Assembly (NCBI GenBank): GCA_021847485.1 | Contig: JAJZRA010000006.1 | Coordinates: 1 to 57,262, forward strand | Source of the DNA: a bacterium | GTDB taxonomy: Bacteria > Elusimicrobiota > Elusimicrobia > Elusimicrobiales > UBA9959 | Direction of reading: 5' to 3' | Length of the DNA: 57,262 nucleotides | Shown: one piece after another, positions 25,601 to 32,367 of the stretch | How the letters are laid out: each line of letters begins with the position of its first letter | Numbering within the stretch: the stretch's first letter is position 1 | Translations under genes and position numbers: made by a program | The notes under the pieces: model-generated | Told to the model about the DNA's origin: nothing | Seen by the model: the letters and a program-made list of their open reading frames with translations, nothing else | Database searches by the model: none

Positions 25601-25790
25601 ACGTGATGGCGAGGAGGCCGGAAAGCTCGTTGCCCGGCACCTTCTCCGACAGCAGGAACTGCACGTAGCGCTGCGTGAGCGTGTAGGTCTTGCCGGAGCC
25701 CGCGCTGGCGCTGATGAGCAGGGCGTGCGGGAACCGGAGGTCCCTGTCCCCCTCCAGCACGTGCCTGGTTCCGGGCGCGCTCTCGGCCAT
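22668..25790 (-). CDS. addA: AddA-like UvrD helicase-nuclease
   Basis: The 1040-residue protein is a UvrD/RecB-type helicase with a C-terminal nuclease. Visible are Walker A SASAGSGKTYTLTQRY (about residues 28-43), IDEFQDTNRLQW (Walker B), VGDIKQAIYMFRNAD (motif III), VMTFHKSKGLGF (motif V region) and YVVATRARHEL (motif VI). At the C-terminus, FRMDRVLVDPGVVTVVDFKTG followed by a YxxQ helix is the RecB nuclease core. It should pair with AddB at 7694. TATAAT ends eight bases before the ATG (leaderless), preceded after nine bases by the 20-bp palindrome. Confidence 0.9.
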   Translation of the reverse strand: MAESAPGTRHVLEGDRDLRFPHALLISASAGSGKTYTLTQRYVQFLLSEKVPGNELSGLLAITFTNNAAKEMKGRVLGWLKKLALDRDCPEMDETLRLVSLTRDEAHRRARELVERVIDNYSDFHIQTIDSFLARVMTASADELKLPLNPRITMAYDALIDLALYALFARVGSGDLPAAAVDRFLAVLPKTGSYPWNPIPRVKEYFDGFLNQEGKTEGALASPPGDYEALLREKFGELAADCAALVKRCGGPALFKEKALAALEAASPTDFLAAYKPDYGVFNGARRARLPAGWERDRDRLNARVTELMELQAAAYYHPYIGIYDRFKAELERVKRGKNDVIHISDIAKRLAAYIGARNVPEVYLKLGERIGHFLIDEFQDTNRLQWDVIRPLVEEGLAKSGSLFVVGDIKQAIYMFRNADYRIMRDLLDKAEGRKPEAACLDLAPLGGELKYASLPVNYRSDGEVLAYVDGLFKGRLKDAPELIGGDITELTTYSQAVRPGRERAGYVRTEVLEPGDADDPAPRREWLLRAVAAARGRYPLGEIAVLVGKNKHIEPVIEWLTEAGVPAASLSSLDIRKRRAVAELLAWFRFLETPSDDLAFAEFLTGGIFSRLTGLGREELSDFILAARAADPRGLLYAAFRNSPKYGRHWERHLDESFRKVGYLPLYELAALVCRSFRVFENFPSEQAFLARFLDAVASLEAEGVTSPRAFAEYAAGEDEDKARVFAIALPEYLDAVRVMTFHKSKGLGFSVVINLQYEERDPGEPMYFEEKDGAIRVYHITKAAAEASAKLRPVYGARKADAAVQERNLLYVVATRARHELHTLVVRRARRTPGEPKLLDIFENFEAGAPAPARPAAGPPSEPVTVAPAGRRAEDRFEALKPTYGSYRAEAEGELAHAILARFPELPAGLEAALAAAYDELAPGFPFRFDRASVLRGLLAFLRSPAAAPLFAQAPGRAVLTEAEFIDGSGALFRMDRVLVDPGVVTVVDFKTGGENTARYAAQMRNYLDIVSAVYKKPAKAVLAYVDLNKLVPVPGR

Positions 25791-25798
25791 ATACGGTA

Positions 25799-25804
25799 AT
25801 TATA
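25799..25804 (-). promoter_or_regulatory. -10 of addA promoter (TATAAT)
   Basis: A perfect TATAAT on the minus strand lies eight bases before the addA ATG and nine bases downstream of palindrome copy 2. No -35 consensus is seen. Confidence 0.7.
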
Positions 25805-25813
25805 GACAATAAT

Positions 25814-25833
25814 CCCGACAGCGTAGTGTCGGG
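25814..25833 (-). repeat. 20-bp interrupted palindrome, copy 2
   Basis: Identical to copies 1, 3 and 4. It lies between addA and the receiver-domain gene, oriented like copy 1 relative to the downstream -10. Confidence 0.92.
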
Positions 25834-25844
25834 GACCGCGCCCC

Positions 25845-26207
25845 TCAGAAGAGGCTTGCCATGAGCCCCGGCAGCGCCAGCAGGGGCCTGTCCTTGAAGA
25901 CCAGCATGTCCGGCCGGTGAGGGCCGTACATGTAGTCGGCGGCGGCGCGGTCCGCGGTGAAGACGATGACCGGCGTCTTGACGCCGCCGTCCCGCTCGCG
26001 GATGGCGGCGCAGACCATGTCCCCGGTGCCGTCGCCGAGGTTGAAGTCCACCACGGCGCAGTCCACGGGATTGTCCCGCAGCATGTCCAGGGCCTCGCGG
26101 CAGGAACCGGCCGGCAGCACGGCATAGCCGCAGCTGCGGAACAGGCGGCACAGCAGCCGCCTCCAAACGCTTTCGTCGTCCACTATGAGAATCGTCTTTT
26201 CCGGCAT
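25845..26207 (-). CDS. stand-alone response-regulator receiver domain
   Basis: The 120-residue protein is a single CheY-like domain: TILIVDDESVW (acidic pocket), VVDFNLGDG (phospho-accepting Asp near residue 55), VIVFTAD (Thr) and VFKDRPL (Lys). There is no output domain. It is followed by the addA promoter region and ends just 12 bases from palindrome copy 2. The cytosolic histidine kinase at 21927 is a possible donor. Confidence 0.9.
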   Translation of the reverse strand: MPEKTILIVDDESVWRRLLCRLFRSCGYAVLPAGSCREALDMLRDNPVDCAVVDFNLGDGTGDMVCAAIRERDGGVKTPVIVFTADRAAADYMYGPHRPDMLVFKDRPLLALPGLMASLF

Positions 26208-26300
26208 CGCCCCGCCTCCCCCGCTTTCGCGGACCGCGCGGCCTTACCCGTGCTTTCCCCTCCTTAAAACTTATAAAATATCCGCCGGCAAGTCAATCTA

Positions 26301-26325
26301 CAGGGTTTTAAAACGTAAAACCCTG
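26301..26325. promoter_or_regulatory. perfect inverted repeat, candidate operator of the XRE gene
   Basis: CAGGGTTTTA and TAAAACCCTG form a ten-base perfect inverted repeat around AAACG. It sits 50 bases before the ATG of the HTH gene and 25 bases after a TATAAA-like site. The AT-rich centre and position suit an autoregulatory operator. Confidence 0.5.
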
Positions 26326-26375
26326 GGGTCTCTAGAAAGCGGCCATGACACATTGCGAGAATATAAGGCATCACG

Positions 26376-26726
26376 ATGAAGAACGACATCTACTCCGCCC
26401 TGGGCGCCGCCGTCCGCGCTCACCGCAACAGGCTGGCCTGGTCCCAGGAAGAGCTGGGCGAGCGCTCCGGCCTCCACCCCAGCTACATAGGCCAGATAGA
26501 GCGCGGCACCAAGAAGATAAGCCTGCTGACCCTGCAGAAGATAGCTTCGGCCCTGCGGGTGAGGATCTCCGCGCTGCTGCAGGAGCGCCCGCCCAAGGCC
26601 GCCCCGGCCACGTGGGAGAACCGCATCCTCGGCATCATCAAGGGCCGCCCGGAGGAGCAGCAGAAGCGCACCTATCTGATCCTGCGCGAGGCGCTGCGCC
26701 CCTACTCCAGGCGCCCCCGGCCCTGA
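26376..26726 (+). CDS. XRE-family transcriptional regulator
   Basis: The 116-residue protein carries an N-terminal Cro/C1-type helix-turn-helix (residues 8-65: RNRLAWSQEELGERSGLHPS, YIGQIERGTKKISLLTLQKI). The C-terminal 45 residues are basic and of unknown role. An AAGG lies upstream of the ATG. A perfect inverted repeat at 26301-26325 may be its operator. The gene is divergent from the receiver-domain gene. Confidence 0.88.
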   Translation: MKNDIYSALGAAVRAHRNRLAWSQEELGERSGLHPSYIGQIERGTKKISLLTLQKIASALRVRISALLQERPPKAAPATWENRILGIIKGRPEEQQKRTYLILREALRPYSRRPRP

Positions 26727-26745
26727 GAATAGCGTAGCAGACCGT

Positions 26746-26765
26746 CCCGACAGCGTAGTGTCGGG
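26746..26765 (-). repeat. 20-bp interrupted palindrome, copy 3
   Basis: Identical to the other three copies, 19 bases after the XRE stop codon. Nine bases away on the minus strand there is only a poor -10 (TACGCT), which would point into the XRE gene. Confidence 0.92.
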
Positions 26766-26771
26766 AAAGAG

Positions 26772-26798
26772 AAAGCCCCCGCCGCCGGGGGCTTTTTT
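26772..26798. terminator. bidirectional intrinsic terminator
   Basis: Stem AAAGCCCCC/GGGGGCTTT (26772-26780 with 26787-26795) with T run on the plus strand and a T-rich flank on the minus strand. It serves the XRE gene and the acvB operon. Confidence 0.85.
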
Positions 26799-26808
26799 GA
26801 TGTCCGGG

Positions 26809-28167
26809 TCAGCGGATCTCGCCCAGGATGCGGGAGGCGATGTCGGCGTAGGCGCCGCCGAAGTGGTGGCCCCCGCCGAGCTTCACCACGGCGTATTTGG
26901 CCGGGTCCAGCCGTTCGCAGAGGTTGCCCTTGTCGGCCTTGCCGTAGAAGCACAGCACCGGAGAGGAAGTCCAGGCCTCCAGCTCCGGCTGGATGGGTTC
27001 GCCGGTGTCGCCGCCGCCCAGCCAGTCCCTGAGCTTGAACTCGAACTCGGCCTTGCGGGCCGGCCCGAGCAGCGCGAGCAGCGCCACCTTGTCCTTGAGC
27101 TCCGGCGGCAGGCGGTTGGCCGCGAAAGGCACGGTGTCCGCGCCGCGGGAATAGCCTACCAGGATCACCTTGTCCTTGCCCCAGGCCTTGGAGTAATGGT
27201 CCACGATGCGCGCCACGTCGGCGGCTATGCCTTCGGGCTTGCGCGGCGTCCAGAAATACTTGAGGGCGTCCAGCCCCACCACCGGCACGCCGTCCTTCAC
27301 CAGCGCGCCGGCCACCTCGCGGTCGATGCCGGCCCAGCCGCCGTCCCCGGAAATGATCAGCGCGAAATAGGGCCTGTCGCTCTTCACCGGCAGCTGCACC
27401 AGCGGCAGGTCGGCCACGGCGGCGGGCGGCGCGGTGCTGACCTCGGGCGCGGCCAGCCGCCTGAAAGTTTCCCTGAACTGCGGCGCCCAGTTCTTCTCCA
27501 CGCCGAAGCCGTGCCCCACCTTGGGCAGCAGCACGATGTCGCCGCCGCGCACGTCCTTGACGAAAGCCTCGGTGGCGGCGGGGTCGCAGACCTTGTCGAT
27601 AAGCCCCTGGAAGGCCACCCACCTCGCCGTCAGGGCCGCCGGCCGGTAGACGAACCCCTGCTCCTTAGTGCCTTTGACGTGCTCCAGGCCCGCGCCGCGG
27701 CACAGCGGCTTAGGGGTATCGAGGTCGGGGCAGAAGCCCAGGCTGACGGCGCCGCGGAAAGTGTTCGGCGGCGCCTGCGCCAGCAGCGCGTAGGCCAGCG
27801 TGGCCCCCGACGAATAGCCTACCAGCATAGGCCGGATATAGCCGGGCAGGCCCAGGTCCTTCTGCGCGTACTGGCTGAGGGCCTCGAAGTCGGCCGCGCT
27901 GTACCAGCAGTCGCCCCCGGCGCCGCGCATGGTCCTGAAGTACCTAACGATGTCCACGCCGAGCACCAGCGTATCCTGCGCCTCCAGCATGCGCGCCATG
28001 TCCACCACGCCCAGGTTCCAGCCGCCGTCGCCGGAAATGAAGACGGCGACATGCTCTATCTTCTCCGGCCGGTAGACGGCCACCCGGCCGAAAGGCGGCA
28101 GGGTCAGCGAGGTCTCCGCGGCCGCCAGCGGCGCGGCGCAGAGCAGGCACAGCAGCAGTGTCCTCAT
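26809..28167 (-). CDS. acvB: AcvB/VirJ-type aminoacyl-phosphatidylglycerol hydrolase
   Basis: I start at the ATG (28167) that overlaps the mprF stop (ATGA) and begins a signal peptide (MRTLLLCLLCAAPLAAAET). The 452-residue product contains two alpha/beta-hydrolase VirJ domains: residues of about 45-205 with ISGDGGWNLG and VGYSSGA, and about 235-452 with ISGDGGWAGID, the catalytic GYSRGAD and a GGGHHFGG His. In alphaproteobacteria, AcvB removes the amino acid from lysyl-phosphatidylglycerol in the periplasm. The coupling to mprF matches the lpiA-acvB operon known there. Confidence 0.9.
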   Translation of the reverse strand: MRTLLLCLLCAAPLAAAETSLTLPPFGRVAVYRPEKIEHVAVFISGDGGWNLGVVDMARMLEAQDTLVLGVDIVRYFRTMRGAGGDCWYSAADFEALSQYAQKDLGLPGYIRPMLVGYSSGATLAYALLAQAPPNTFRGAVSLGFCPDLDTPKPLCRGAGLEHVKGTKEQGFVYRPAALTARWVAFQGLIDKVCDPAATEAFVKDVRGGDIVLLPKVGHGFGVEKNWAPQFRETFRRLAAPEVSTAPPAAVADLPLVQLPVKSDRPYFALIISGDGGWAGIDREVAGALVKDGVPVVGLDALKYFWTPRKPEGIAADVARIVDHYSKAWGKDKVILVGYSRGADTVPFAANRLPPELKDKVALLALLGPARKAEFEFKLRDWLGGGDTGEPIQPELEAWTSSPVLCFYGKADKGNLCERLDPAKYAVVKLGGGHHFGGAYADIASRILGEIR

Positions 28168-30683
28168 CTTGAAACGGCTCCTTTGATGCCGCCCGAGACG
28201 AGCGCGGTCACGTCCAGCAGGATGCCCGGCAGCGCGAGGCCGCCCGGGGAGGCCAGGTAGCGCGGCTCCCACTGCGGGGAGAATTTCTCCTTGTAGGTGC
28301 GCAGGCCCTGGAAATTGTAGAAGTTCTCGCCGTGGCGGTAGAGGAAGCTGCCGACCTTGCTGCCCAGCGGCGCGAGCGCGTGCCCGTGGATGCCGGACAA
28401 CGGCGCCATGCCCAGGTTGAAGCGCGCGTAGCCGCGCTCCTTCCCCCAGAGCATCAGTTTCGTGAACAGGTAATCCATCACGCCGTTCGGCGAGCCGGGC
28501 AGGTAGCGCATCAGGTCCAGCGACAGCTCGGAGCGGCAGGTCCAGACGTTGGCGAAGGCCAGGACGGCGCCTTCCTTCTTAACTACGGCGCACGGGAAGC
28601 GGCGGATATAGTCCTCGCTGAAGAAGCCGAGCGAGAAGCCCTTCTCCCGGGTCTTCTTCTCGGCGAGCCAGCCGTCGGACACGCGGCGCAGCTCCGGCAG
28701 GGAGGCGGCCGCCGCCTCCGGCGGCAGCACTTCGAACGTGAAACCGTCCTTCTCCACTTTCGTCACGGTCTGCCGCAGGCTCTTGCGCGCGCCGCCCTCC
28801 AGCGAAAAGTCCGCCAGCGGCACCCGGCCCTCCTCCCCGAGCTTCAGGAAGGTCATCCCCAGGTCGGCGAAAGCGGCCAGGTCGGAGGCGGGCACCTCGT
28901 AGAAGACCGGGCGGGCGCCGTGCTCGTCGCACAGCTCCGCGAAGCGCCACAGCAGCTCGGCGCGCTCGGCGGCGGGCCCGACGGGACCGCCCATGCAGAC
29001 GCGGCTGGAGCCGCGGCCGGCGTACATCAGGAAGGCGTTGCCCTTCTCGCTGAAGAGCAGGTGCTTGTCGCCCAGCACGGCGAGCCACGCGCCGGAATCG
29101 TCCGAAGCGGCGGCTATCGCGGCGGCGCGGTCCAGGTCGGCGGCGGAGGGCCGCGCCGGCAGGGCCCGGGCCGGGCGCAGCAGGCGGCTCAGCGCGTAGA
29201 GCAGCGCCACCAGCGACGCGCCTACGCTGGCGCGCAGGAAGCGCGGCGCGTTATGCGCCAGCGCGAACCGCCACCACAGCGAGCCGGAGTACTCTACGTG
29301 CTTGAACGAGAAGAAGCCCAGCCAGATGGAGGAGGCCACGCCGATGCCTACTGCGGCGGCCCAGCCGGGGCTGAAGCTCTCGGCGAAGAACGAGGCCTTG
29401 CGGTAGAACTCCCGGCGCGCGCCGAGCAGGGCGGCCAGCATCAGCGCCAGCAGCGCGGCTTCCTCGAAGTCGAGGCCCTTGAGCAGCGACAGCACCACGC
29501 CCGCCGCCAGCAGGTAGACGGCGGCGTGCCAGGCCGCGTCGAGCCGGCGCTGCAGCCCCCGCCCGATGACGAGCAGAGCCGCCCCGCCGAGGCTGGCGAG
29601 GAAATGCGAGGCCTCCAGCACGCCGAGCGGGAGCAGCCCGCCCAGCAGCAGCAGGCGGGAGTGCACGCCGGGGGTCGCCCCGGAGAAGAGCAGGATCAGG
29701 CCGCCCACGAAGACCATGACCGACATGCCCTGCGGCACCAGGCCGGGAGCGTAGCGCAGGAAGGCTCCGGCGCGGCGGTAGGCCTCGTGCAGGCCAAGGT
29801 AGAAAGAGGCGATCAGCAGCGGGAGAAGATAATAGACCGCGCGGTAGGCCAGCAGCGCGCCCATCACCTGCGGGGCCGGCGCGCTGGCGCCGGCGAACAG
29901 CAGGATTACCGTCTCGAAAACGCCCAGCCCGCCCGGCACCTGGCTGAGCAGGCCGGCCACCTGCGCCAGCATGAAGACGGCGAGCAGGTCCCAGTAGCCG
30001 TAGCCGCCGGCCGGCAGCAGGGCGTAGAGCACCCCGGCGGCGGCGCACCAGTCTGCGGCCGCCACGGCCAGCTGCAGCAGCGCCAGGCGCGGCGCCGGCA
30101 GCGACAGCGCCAGGCCTTTAAAGGAGACTGAGCGGCGCGCCCGGCAAGCGGCCAGGTAGAGCAGGGCGGCGCCGGCCATCAACGCCCCCAATACCCTCAC
30201 GGAGGCCAGCGGGAGCGTCACTCCGGGAGGCAGCGCCGGAGGGTGCAGCAGGAAGACGGAGCCCCCCAGCGACAGGATGCCGAGCCAGAAAGTGACGAAA
30301 CCGAAGCCGATGATATGCGCGATGTCCAGCGAGGAGAGGCCGTAGGCGGAATAGAGGCGAAGCCGGATCGAGCCCCCGGAAAGGGCCGCCATCCCGACGT
30401 TATTGCTGAAGGCGTAGGCGGTGAACGAGGCGGCCGCCACCTTGTGGTAGGCGAGCCTGCGCCCTATGTAGCGGAAGGCCAGCAGGTCGTAGAGGGTCAG
30501 GATGGAATAGTTGAGCCCGGTGAGCCCCAGGGCCGCGGCCACCTTCCAGAAAGGCAGCGCCGCGAACTCGGCCGCTATCTGCCGGTAGGTGTAGAGCCGC
30601 AGTTCGTGGCGCAGCACCAGCAGCGCGGCCGCGAACAGAGCCAGGCTGAAGATCGGGGCCAGGTATTTCAGCGTTCTTTTCAT
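28164..30683 (-). CDS. mprF: MprF phosphatidylglycerol lysyltransferase / flippase
   Basis: The 839-residue product has an N-terminal flippase part with about twelve or more hydrophobic helices (residues 1-510). The C-terminal cytosolic DUF2156 aminoacyltransferase follows (GGPVGP, then RKSLRQTVTKVEKDGFTFEV, CRSELSLDLMRYLPGSPNGV and YARFNLGMAPLSG). It attaches an amino acid, usually Lys or Ala, from tRNA to phosphatidylglycerol and flips the product, making the surface less negative. I prefer the ATG at 30683: a second ATG six codons upstream lies inside a TAGAAT -10 (30700-30705). It is coupled to acvB. Confidence 0.9.
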   Translation of the reverse strand: MKRTLKYLAPIFSLALFAAALLVLRHELRLYTYRQIAAEFAALPFWKVAAALGLTGLNYSILTLYDLLAFRYIGRRLAYHKVAAASFTAYAFSNNVGMAALSGGSIRLRLYSAYGLSSLDIAHIIGFGFVTFWLGILSLGGSVFLLHPPALPPGVTLPLASVRVLGALMAGAALLYLAACRARRSVSFKGLALSLPAPRLALLQLAVAAADWCAAAGVLYALLPAGGYGYWDLLAVFMLAQVAGLLSQVPGGLGVFETVILLFAGASAPAPQVMGALLAYRAVYYLLPLLIASFYLGLHEAYRRAGAFLRYAPGLVPQGMSVMVFVGGLILLFSGATPGVHSRLLLLGGLLPLGVLEASHFLASLGGAALLVIGRGLQRRLDAAWHAAVYLLAAGVVLSLLKGLDFEEAALLALMLAALLGARREFYRKASFFAESFSPGWAAAVGIGVASSIWLGFFSFKHVEYSGSLWWRFALAHNAPRFLRASVGASLVALLYALSRLLRPARALPARPSAADLDRAAAIAAASDDSGAWLAVLGDKHLLFSEKGNAFLMYAGRGSSRVCMGGPVGPAAERAELLWRFAELCDEHGARPVFYEVPASDLAAFADLGMTFLKLGEEGRVPLADFSLEGGARKSLRQTVTKVEKDGFTFEVLPPEAAAASLPELRRVSDGWLAEKKTREKGFSLGFFSEDYIRRFPCAVVKKEGAVLAFANVWTCRSELSLDLMRYLPGSPNGVMDYLFTKLMLWGKERGYARFNLGMAPLSGIHGHALAPLGSKVGSFLYRHGENFYNFQGLRTYKEKFSPQWEPRYLASPGGLALPGILLDVTALVSGGIKGAVSR

Positions 30684-30762
30684 TATAAACCCGGAAGACA
30701 TTCTATAATAAAGAGCGCCGGCGCGGGAGGGGCGGCGGATTTACACGGCCCCGCGCTACCGC

Positions 30763-30768
30763 TATAAT
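30763..30768 (+). promoter_or_regulatory. -10 of TPR gene promoter (TATAAT)
   Basis: A perfect TATAAT lies 19 bases before the chosen ATG at 30788. An ATG that overlaps this hexamer would be upstream of the transcript and is rejected as the start. Confidence 0.6.
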
Positions 30769-30787
30769 GATTATCCACGGAAAGACG

Positions 30788-31570
30788 ATGGATAAAGAGC
30801 TCAATTATTTGCTGACGGAGGCCGCCAGGGCCGGGGAAAGAGGTTCTCCTCTCGGGGCCGCCGCCCTCTACGGGCGCGCGCTCAAGCGCGACCCCCGCAG
30901 TTACCGGGCCTGGGTGGGCCTTGCCGTAAGTTACGCCGACATGGGCCTGCCGGCCAAGGCGGAGAAGGCGGCGCGCAAAGCCCTGACCCTGGACCCTGGC
31001 ATAGCCCACGCCTGGCAGATCCTCTCCGAGTTGCGGCTTAAGGCGGGCGATCCGGCCGGCGCGCGGGACCTGGCCGCCAGGGCCTCCCTGGCTAACCCTG
31101 CCAGCCATATACCGGATTACGTATCCGCTCTGATCCGTCTGCGCGGCGGGGACCGCCGCGGGGCCCGCAAATATTTAGAGGCGGCCCTGGCCAAGGAGCC
31201 GGCCTTCACCCCGGCCCACGCGGAGCTTATAGGCCTGGCCGCTGCGGCCCGCGACGCGGCCGGGCTGCTGAAGGCGGCCGCCAAGGCCGTCCGAGACTGC
31301 CCTCCCGCGGGGCTGCGGCAGCTGCTGGGCGCGCTGCGCCAGGCGCTGCTGACAGGCCCGGCCAGGCCGTGGGCCCTGGCCGCCGCCGGCCGCCTGGAAG
31401 CCAGGCTGGCGTCCGTCCTGTCGGAGAGGGGCGGAGCGTTACCCGCGGATTTTTCGCGTGAGCTGGCCGCCCGCCGGGCCGGTAAAGACTCCCGGGAAAA
31501 GGCCCGCCCCCCCGATGCGCCAGGCCGGAGCTACCGGGCGGCGCGTAGGAAAAAAGAGAGCCCCCTCTAA
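30788..31570 (+). CDS. TPR-repeat protein
   Basis: The 260-residue protein (starting MDKELNYLLTEAA) has TPR-like helix pairs in residues of about 5-130 (AALYGRALKRDPRSYRAWVGLA, then A-x-x-A-L-x-x-P repeats) and a further helical half. There is no signal peptide, so it is cytosolic. GGAAAGACG precedes the ATG. The stop codon lies inside the loop of the downstream terminator. No specific role is apparent; TPRs mediate protein contacts. Confidence 0.82.
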   Translation: MDKELNYLLTEAARAGERGSPLGAAALYGRALKRDPRSYRAWVGLAVSYADMGLPAKAEKAARKALTLDPGIAHAWQILSELRLKAGDPAGARDLAARASLANPASHIPDYVSALIRLRGGDRRGARKYLEAALAKEPAFTPAHAELIGLAAAARDAAGLLKAAAKAVRDCPPAGLRQLLGALRQALLTGPARPWALAAAGRLEARLASVLSERGGALPADFSRELAARRAGKDSREKARPPDAPGRSYRAARRKKESPL

Positions 31571-31588
31571 AGGGGGCTCTTTCTTTTC
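31549..31588. terminator. bidirectional terminator between TPR gene and candidate RNA
   Basis: A ten-base stem AGAGCCCCCT/AGGGGGCTCT (31557-31566 with 31571-31580) has AAAAAA on the left and TTCTTTT on the right, so it can stop transcripts from both sides. The TPR stop codon TAA is in the loop. Confidence 0.88.
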
Positions 31589-31933
31589 GGCCGGAAGGCC
31601 GTACTCTAGTTTGTACCGCGACTGCGACCGCGTAAGGGCGGGGCGGGAACACTGGCGCCGAAAGCGCCGGAACCGCGCGCGCCGACCGGGAGCGGGACGC
31701 CGCCTGAAGAGGCGGGGGCCGCCGAACCGGAACCCCGGGCCGCGCCGCCGAAGGGGCGGGAGACGGACCGGGAACGCCCGGGGAGCGGACGGACGGGACT
31801 GCCACGACTCCGGGGCCGCAAGACCGCCGGACACCCGCCGCCGAAACCACCGGGGGAACCGCGCCGGACCGGGGCCGAACCCCGAACCGCACTGCCAACC
31901 GCGCTGCCGGCGCAACTCAAAGACCAGGACTAC
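31553..31933 (-). ncRNA. candidate structured RNA, A-depleted
   Basis: This stretch has no credible protein gene. On the minus strand it is about 78% G+C, with roughly 58 U but only 9 A in the 300 bases 31621-31920 (hand count). The lack of A removes stop codons in all three frames, which explains the overlapping open frames. The transcript strand has many short perfect hairpins: GGCGC-TTTCG-GCGCC, CCGCCT-CTTC-AGGCGG and several GGUUCGG-like loops. A TTGACA-17-TATACT promoter precedes it and a strong terminator follows, giving a unit of about 380 nt. It does not show RNase P, tmRNA, SRP or 6S signatures I could recognise. Confidence 0.5.
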
Positions 31934-31939
31934 ACTTGA

Positions 31940-31968
31940 AGTATAACAGACGTTCCTTGACTTGTCAA
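31940..31968 (-). promoter_or_regulatory. near-consensus sigma70 promoter with UP-like element
   Basis: On the minus strand TTGACA (31968-31963) and TATACT (31945-31940) are separated by exactly 17 bases. Directly upstream, 31976-31993 is a run of A and T resembling an UP element. This is the best consensus promoter seen in the window. Confidence 0.85.
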
Positions 31969-32072
31969 GGGGGTCTTCAAAAATTTTTTAAAGCTCCCCG
32001 GTCCGGTCATTTTCACGTCGGAGAGAATGGACCGGCCGCGGAAAAGAACGCTGGCCTCCCCCCGACCGCGGC

Positions 32073-32258
32073 TCAGCAACACCTTTTCGCGGCGGGCGTT
32101 CTTTTGGCGCGGAGGACGCCCCGCGCGCGCAGGCGGACCCGCCCGACCGCGCCCGCGGGCGCGCCCAGGGAATGCGCGCAGCCCGAGGCGCAGAGCGCGT
32201 AAGCCGTATCGCCCCTGACGTTGCGCGCGAAGACCATTTTCCTTATATAGCCGTCCAT
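32073..32258 (-). CDS. possible small protein, weak
   Basis: A 61-codon frame begins ATGGACGGC after AAGGGGGGAATT, a fair ribosome site. The product (MDGYIRKMVFARNVRGDTAY, then CASGCAHSLG and a basic tail) has no recognisable family. The second half is in very GC-rich sequence where open frames arise by chance. The rest of 31934-32367 shows the promoter above and a hairpin at 32279-32311 without a U run. Confidence 0.25.
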   Translation of the reverse strand: MDGYIRKMVFARNVRGDTAYALCASGCAHSLGAPAGAVGRVRLRARGVLRAKRTPAAKRCC

Positions 32259-32367
32259 AATTCCCCCCTTTTAGCCGGGGCCGGCCCGCCCGAAGGGGCG
32301 GAGGACCGGCCGTATGCCTTACGCGGCCTACGGAGCAATTATTCTGCCGGGGAAAGCCGGCAGGGCG

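Noticed and set aside
31227-31920. Three overlapping open frames on the minus strand
   Set aside because: All three phases are open only because the strand almost lacks A; none has a ribosome site or a domain, and one runs through the TPR gene.
32027-32218. A small Arg/Pro-rich plus-strand frame
   Set aside because: Composition follows the GC-rich sequence, and no ribosome site or homologue is apparent.
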